A stretch of DNA of 7,846 bases from Acidobacteriaceae bacterium (GTDB lineage Bacteria; Acidobacteriota; Terriglobia; Terriglobales; SbA1), in contig PMHI01000719.1 of the NCBI GenBank assembly GCA_003156615.1, forward strand, positions 1 to 7,846, read 5' to 3'. The position numbers and the translations under genes are program-made. Positions 6,475 to 7,846 of the stretch are shown here, piece by piece. A model generated the notes under the pieces. The model worked only from the letters and a program-made list of their open reading frames with translations. It was not told where the DNA came from and did not search any database. The stretch's first letter is position 1, and the number at the start of each line of letters is the position of its first letter.

Positions 6475-6939
6475 TTAGTCCTTCTCCTCCTCCAGCCTTA
6501 TTCCCTCTCCCGTGATAACCTTGTCCGGCTCAAAGCTGATCACGGAGAATCTCTTGCCTCCGTCAAGGACGATGATGTTCTCGACTTTTGTACCATTTGC
6601 ATTGAAGAGCGAGCCGGTACAATCTGGATCGACCGTGTAGCTCCCGTTCGGCCACGGGACATTGGTCCAGTCGTAGGATTGAGGGTAGCTGATTCCGGTC
6701 GAGCGAGTTATGCCGCGCGTCCCGTCTCCGTTAAAGAAGTCGAGGCCCATCTCGGCAACAGGGCCACCCATGGATTTGTTCATGCCCGTCCTGCGCCAGG
6801 CATAGGTCCCTTTGAGGCTGGCAACGCTACAGGCGCGATCGTGGGCATGAACGTTGATGACAGCCCCCGGAATGCGAGCAAAAGTCGCAAGGAGCGCGAA
6901 ACCTGTTGCGAGAAGAAAATACTTTCCGAACTTGCTCAT
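6475..6939 (-). CDS. Small secreted protein, single SLKGTY-type module
   Basis: The product has 154 residues. ATG 6939 is chosen because AGGAG lies about 8 nt upstream; a TTG at 6969 in the same frame would only add ten polar residues. Residues 1-32 form a signal peptide (MSKFGKYFLLATGFALLATF, then a cleavage region near NVHA). The mature part begins with Cys38 and SVASLKGTYAW, and has YTVDPDCTGSLF at 101-112 and IVLDGGKRFSVISF at 123-136. The order Cys, SLxGTY, Y-V-DC-G, G, V-D-GK-x-x-I is shared with both modules of the neighbouring broken gene, so these are paralogues. The two cysteines (38 and 107) could form a disulfide in the periplasm. The tail is acidic (LEEEKD). Such small exported proteins are common in Acidobacteriota as far as I know, and their role is not established. 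The broken paralogue starts 168 nt downstream of its stop. Confidence 0.8.
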   Translation of the reverse strand: MSKFGKYFLLATGFALLATFARIPGAVINVHAHDRACSVASLKGTYAWRRTGMNKSMGGPVAEMGLDFFNGDGTRGITRSTGISYPQSYDWTNVPWPNGSYTVDPDCTGSLFNANGTKVENIIVLDGGKRFSVISFEPDKVITGEGIRLEEEKD

Positions 6940-6970
6940 TTTTGATTCTCCTTTCTCTTTCCGGTTCAAA

Positions 6971-6989
6971 CCAGAGTTCGTGTCTCTGG
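6971..6989 (-). promoter_or_regulatory. Short perfect hairpin upstream of the small secreted protein
   Basis: CCAGAG at 6971-6976 and CTCTGG at 6984-6989 can pair perfectly around a 7-nt loop. The hairpin ends 31 nt before the ATG at 6939 and upstream of its ribosome binding site, so it probably sits in the 5' leader or core promoter. A role in mRNA stability or as an operator is inference. Confidence 0.3.
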
Positions 6990-7008
6990 GGCAACCGCGG
7001 AGGTAGCA

Positions 7009-7036
7009 TGCAAAATTCGTGGGCTAGCATTTTGCA
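7009..7036. promoter_or_regulatory. Operator-like inverted repeat TGCAAAAT-N12-ATTTTGCA
   Basis: Two perfect 8-bp arms (7009-7016 and 7029-7036) are separated by 12 bp, so their centres are 20 bp apart, about two helical turns. That geometry suits a dimeric DNA-binding protein on one face of the helix. It lies between the diverging secreted-protein gene and winged-helix regulator gene, where an operator would be expected. The AT-rich arms with a 12-nt loop would make a weak RNA hairpin, so a terminator is less likely. The protein that would bind is unknown. Confidence 0.4.
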
Positions 7037-7233
7037 CAACGACTGAGCACGCCCTGCGTCCCGCGACATTGGCGCGAAGTCGCTTGAGGCGCAATGGTCG
7101 GCGTATGGTCTGTGGGTGTTTTTCTTCTGATCGTGCAAGTCTCTGAATGCAGGTGGTTTGAGGCACACACCAGCTCATATCCCTTAGGAGCTAAGCAGTG
7201 GTGATAGACTACTGGCCATCTGTGGAGCCTGCT

Positions 7234-7846
7234 ATGGAGGCTGCCGACCGAACCCGCAGGGCGCGATTCGACGCCTTCGAAGTGGACATGCGTTCGGGTG
7301 AAGTGCGCAAGCACGGTATCCGGCTAAAGCTTCACCGCCAGCCCTTCCAGGTACTCTCGCTTTTGCTCGAGCATCCCGGCAACCTGGTTACGCGCGAGGA
7401 GCTTCGCCAGAAACTCTGGCCCGGCGACACTTTTGTTGACTTCGACACCGGTCTGAACAGTGCCGTCAAAAAACTGCGCGACGCGCTCTGCGATTCAGCC
7501 GAGGAACCCCGCTACATCGAGACTCTGCCACGCCGGGGATACCGTTTCATTGCTCAGGTGCAAAATGGCGATTTGGCTACCGGAGTAGACCAGATCGAGT
7601 CGCTCGCTGTTATCCCTTTGCGGCCAAATCCAAATGAGCAGGGGCTTAAGGGGGAACGGCCGGCGGATGGAGAAATCGACGTCCGACCAACCGGGACTTC
7701 GCGGGCGCGTCTCTGGCTTGCTCTGGGCGGTGTGGCTGGACTCGCGCTCATTGCTATCACCTACGTTATGCTGCGGGACCACACTGGGCATACATCCCAA
7801 ACCAAAATCAGGTCGCTGGCAGTCCTGCCCTTGAGCAACCTGTCGG
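7234..7846 (+). CDS. Membrane-anchored winged-helix (PhoB/CadC-type) regulator, C-terminus cut off
   Basis: 204 codons are visible before the window edge. Residues about 11-108 form an OmpR/PhoB-type winged helix: RARFDAFEVDMRSGEVRKHG, LHRQPFQVLSLLLEHPG, VTREELRQKLWP, FVDFDTGLNSAVKKLRDAL and PRYIETLPRRGYRFIA are the typical blocks. A variable linker runs to 157, then one membrane helix at about 160-180 (LWLALGGVAGLALIAITYVM). After it KIRSLAVLPLSNLS begins the TolB-like part that normally leads into TPR repeats in this family. Such proteins are thought to sense signals through the outer part and control genes from the membrane. ATG 7234 has GGAG six bases upstream (7224-7227). An alternative GTG at 7198 has AGGAG at 7186-7190 and would add 12 residues; an in-frame stop at 7192-7194 limits it. 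It diverges from the secreted-protein gene and may control it (inference). Confidence 0.85.
   Translation, partial: MEAADRTRRARFDAFEVDMRSGEVRKHGIRLKLHRQPFQVLSLLLEHPGNLVTREELRQKLWPGDTFVDFDTGLNSAVKKLRDALCDSAEEPRYIETLPRRGYRFIAQVQNGDLATGVDQIESLAVIPLRPNPNEQGLKGERPADGEIDVRPTGTSRARLWLALGGVAGLALIAITYVMLRDHTGHTSQTKIRSLAVLPLSNLS

Noticed and set aside
6827..7314. Three overlapping minus-strand frames in the divergent spacer
   Set aside because: They overlap each other and the real genes on both sides, have Cys/His/Arg-rich random composition, and cover the palindrome and ribosome binding sites.

Overview
The window looks like a chromosomal stretch from an Acidobacteriota bacterium or a close relative. 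This is inferred from protein style, not from a marker gene. The pointers are a PhoB-type winged helix followed by one membrane helix and a TolB-like start, a family of small secreted proteins with an SLxGTYGF-type motif, and a large Ig-like lipoprotein with DYNDA/NDPNNTT-type modules. Base composition is moderately GC-rich. No tRNA, rRNA, CRISPR array, transposase or phage gene is visible.

Layout: (1) 1-88, minus strand: the first 29 codons of a secreted protein that leaves the window on the left. (2) 89-297: divergent spacer with a near-consensus sigma-70-type promoter (TTGCCT-N16-TACAAT) pointing right. (3) 298-2636, plus strand: a two-gene unit. The first gene fuses an HPF/RaiA ribosome-hibernation domain to regions resembling sigma-70 regions 2 and 4. 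The second, 32 nt downstream, is a bacterial homologue of archaeo-eukaryotic release factor 1 (baeRF type, probably family 10). (4) 2637-2963: convergent spacer with a GC hairpin, a possible 34-codon membrane micropeptide and a 65-bp gene relic. (5) 2964-6939, minus strand: three genes for exported proteins, namely a 154-aa single-module protein, a two-module paralogue broken by a one-base frameshift inside its signal peptide, and an 803-aa Ig-like lipoprotein. (6) 6940-7233: divergent spacer with a hairpin and a TGCAAAAT-N12-ATTTTGCA inverted repeat. (7) 7234 to the right end, plus strand: a membrane-anchored winged-helix regulator, cut by the window edge.

The most interesting unit is the HPF-sigma fusion with the release-factor homologue. 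One gene product has parts expected at the ribosome and parts expected at RNA polymerase or DNA, and its partner has the fold of a peptidyl-tRNA hydrolase factor but GGY where the GGQ tripeptide would be. This suggests, as inference, a stress module linking ribosome hibernation or rescue to transcription. The second point of interest is the eroding secreted-protein cluster: module paralogues, a frameshifted copy, and a 65-bp relic (about 89% identical to the end of that copy) in which the lipoprotein gene now terminates.
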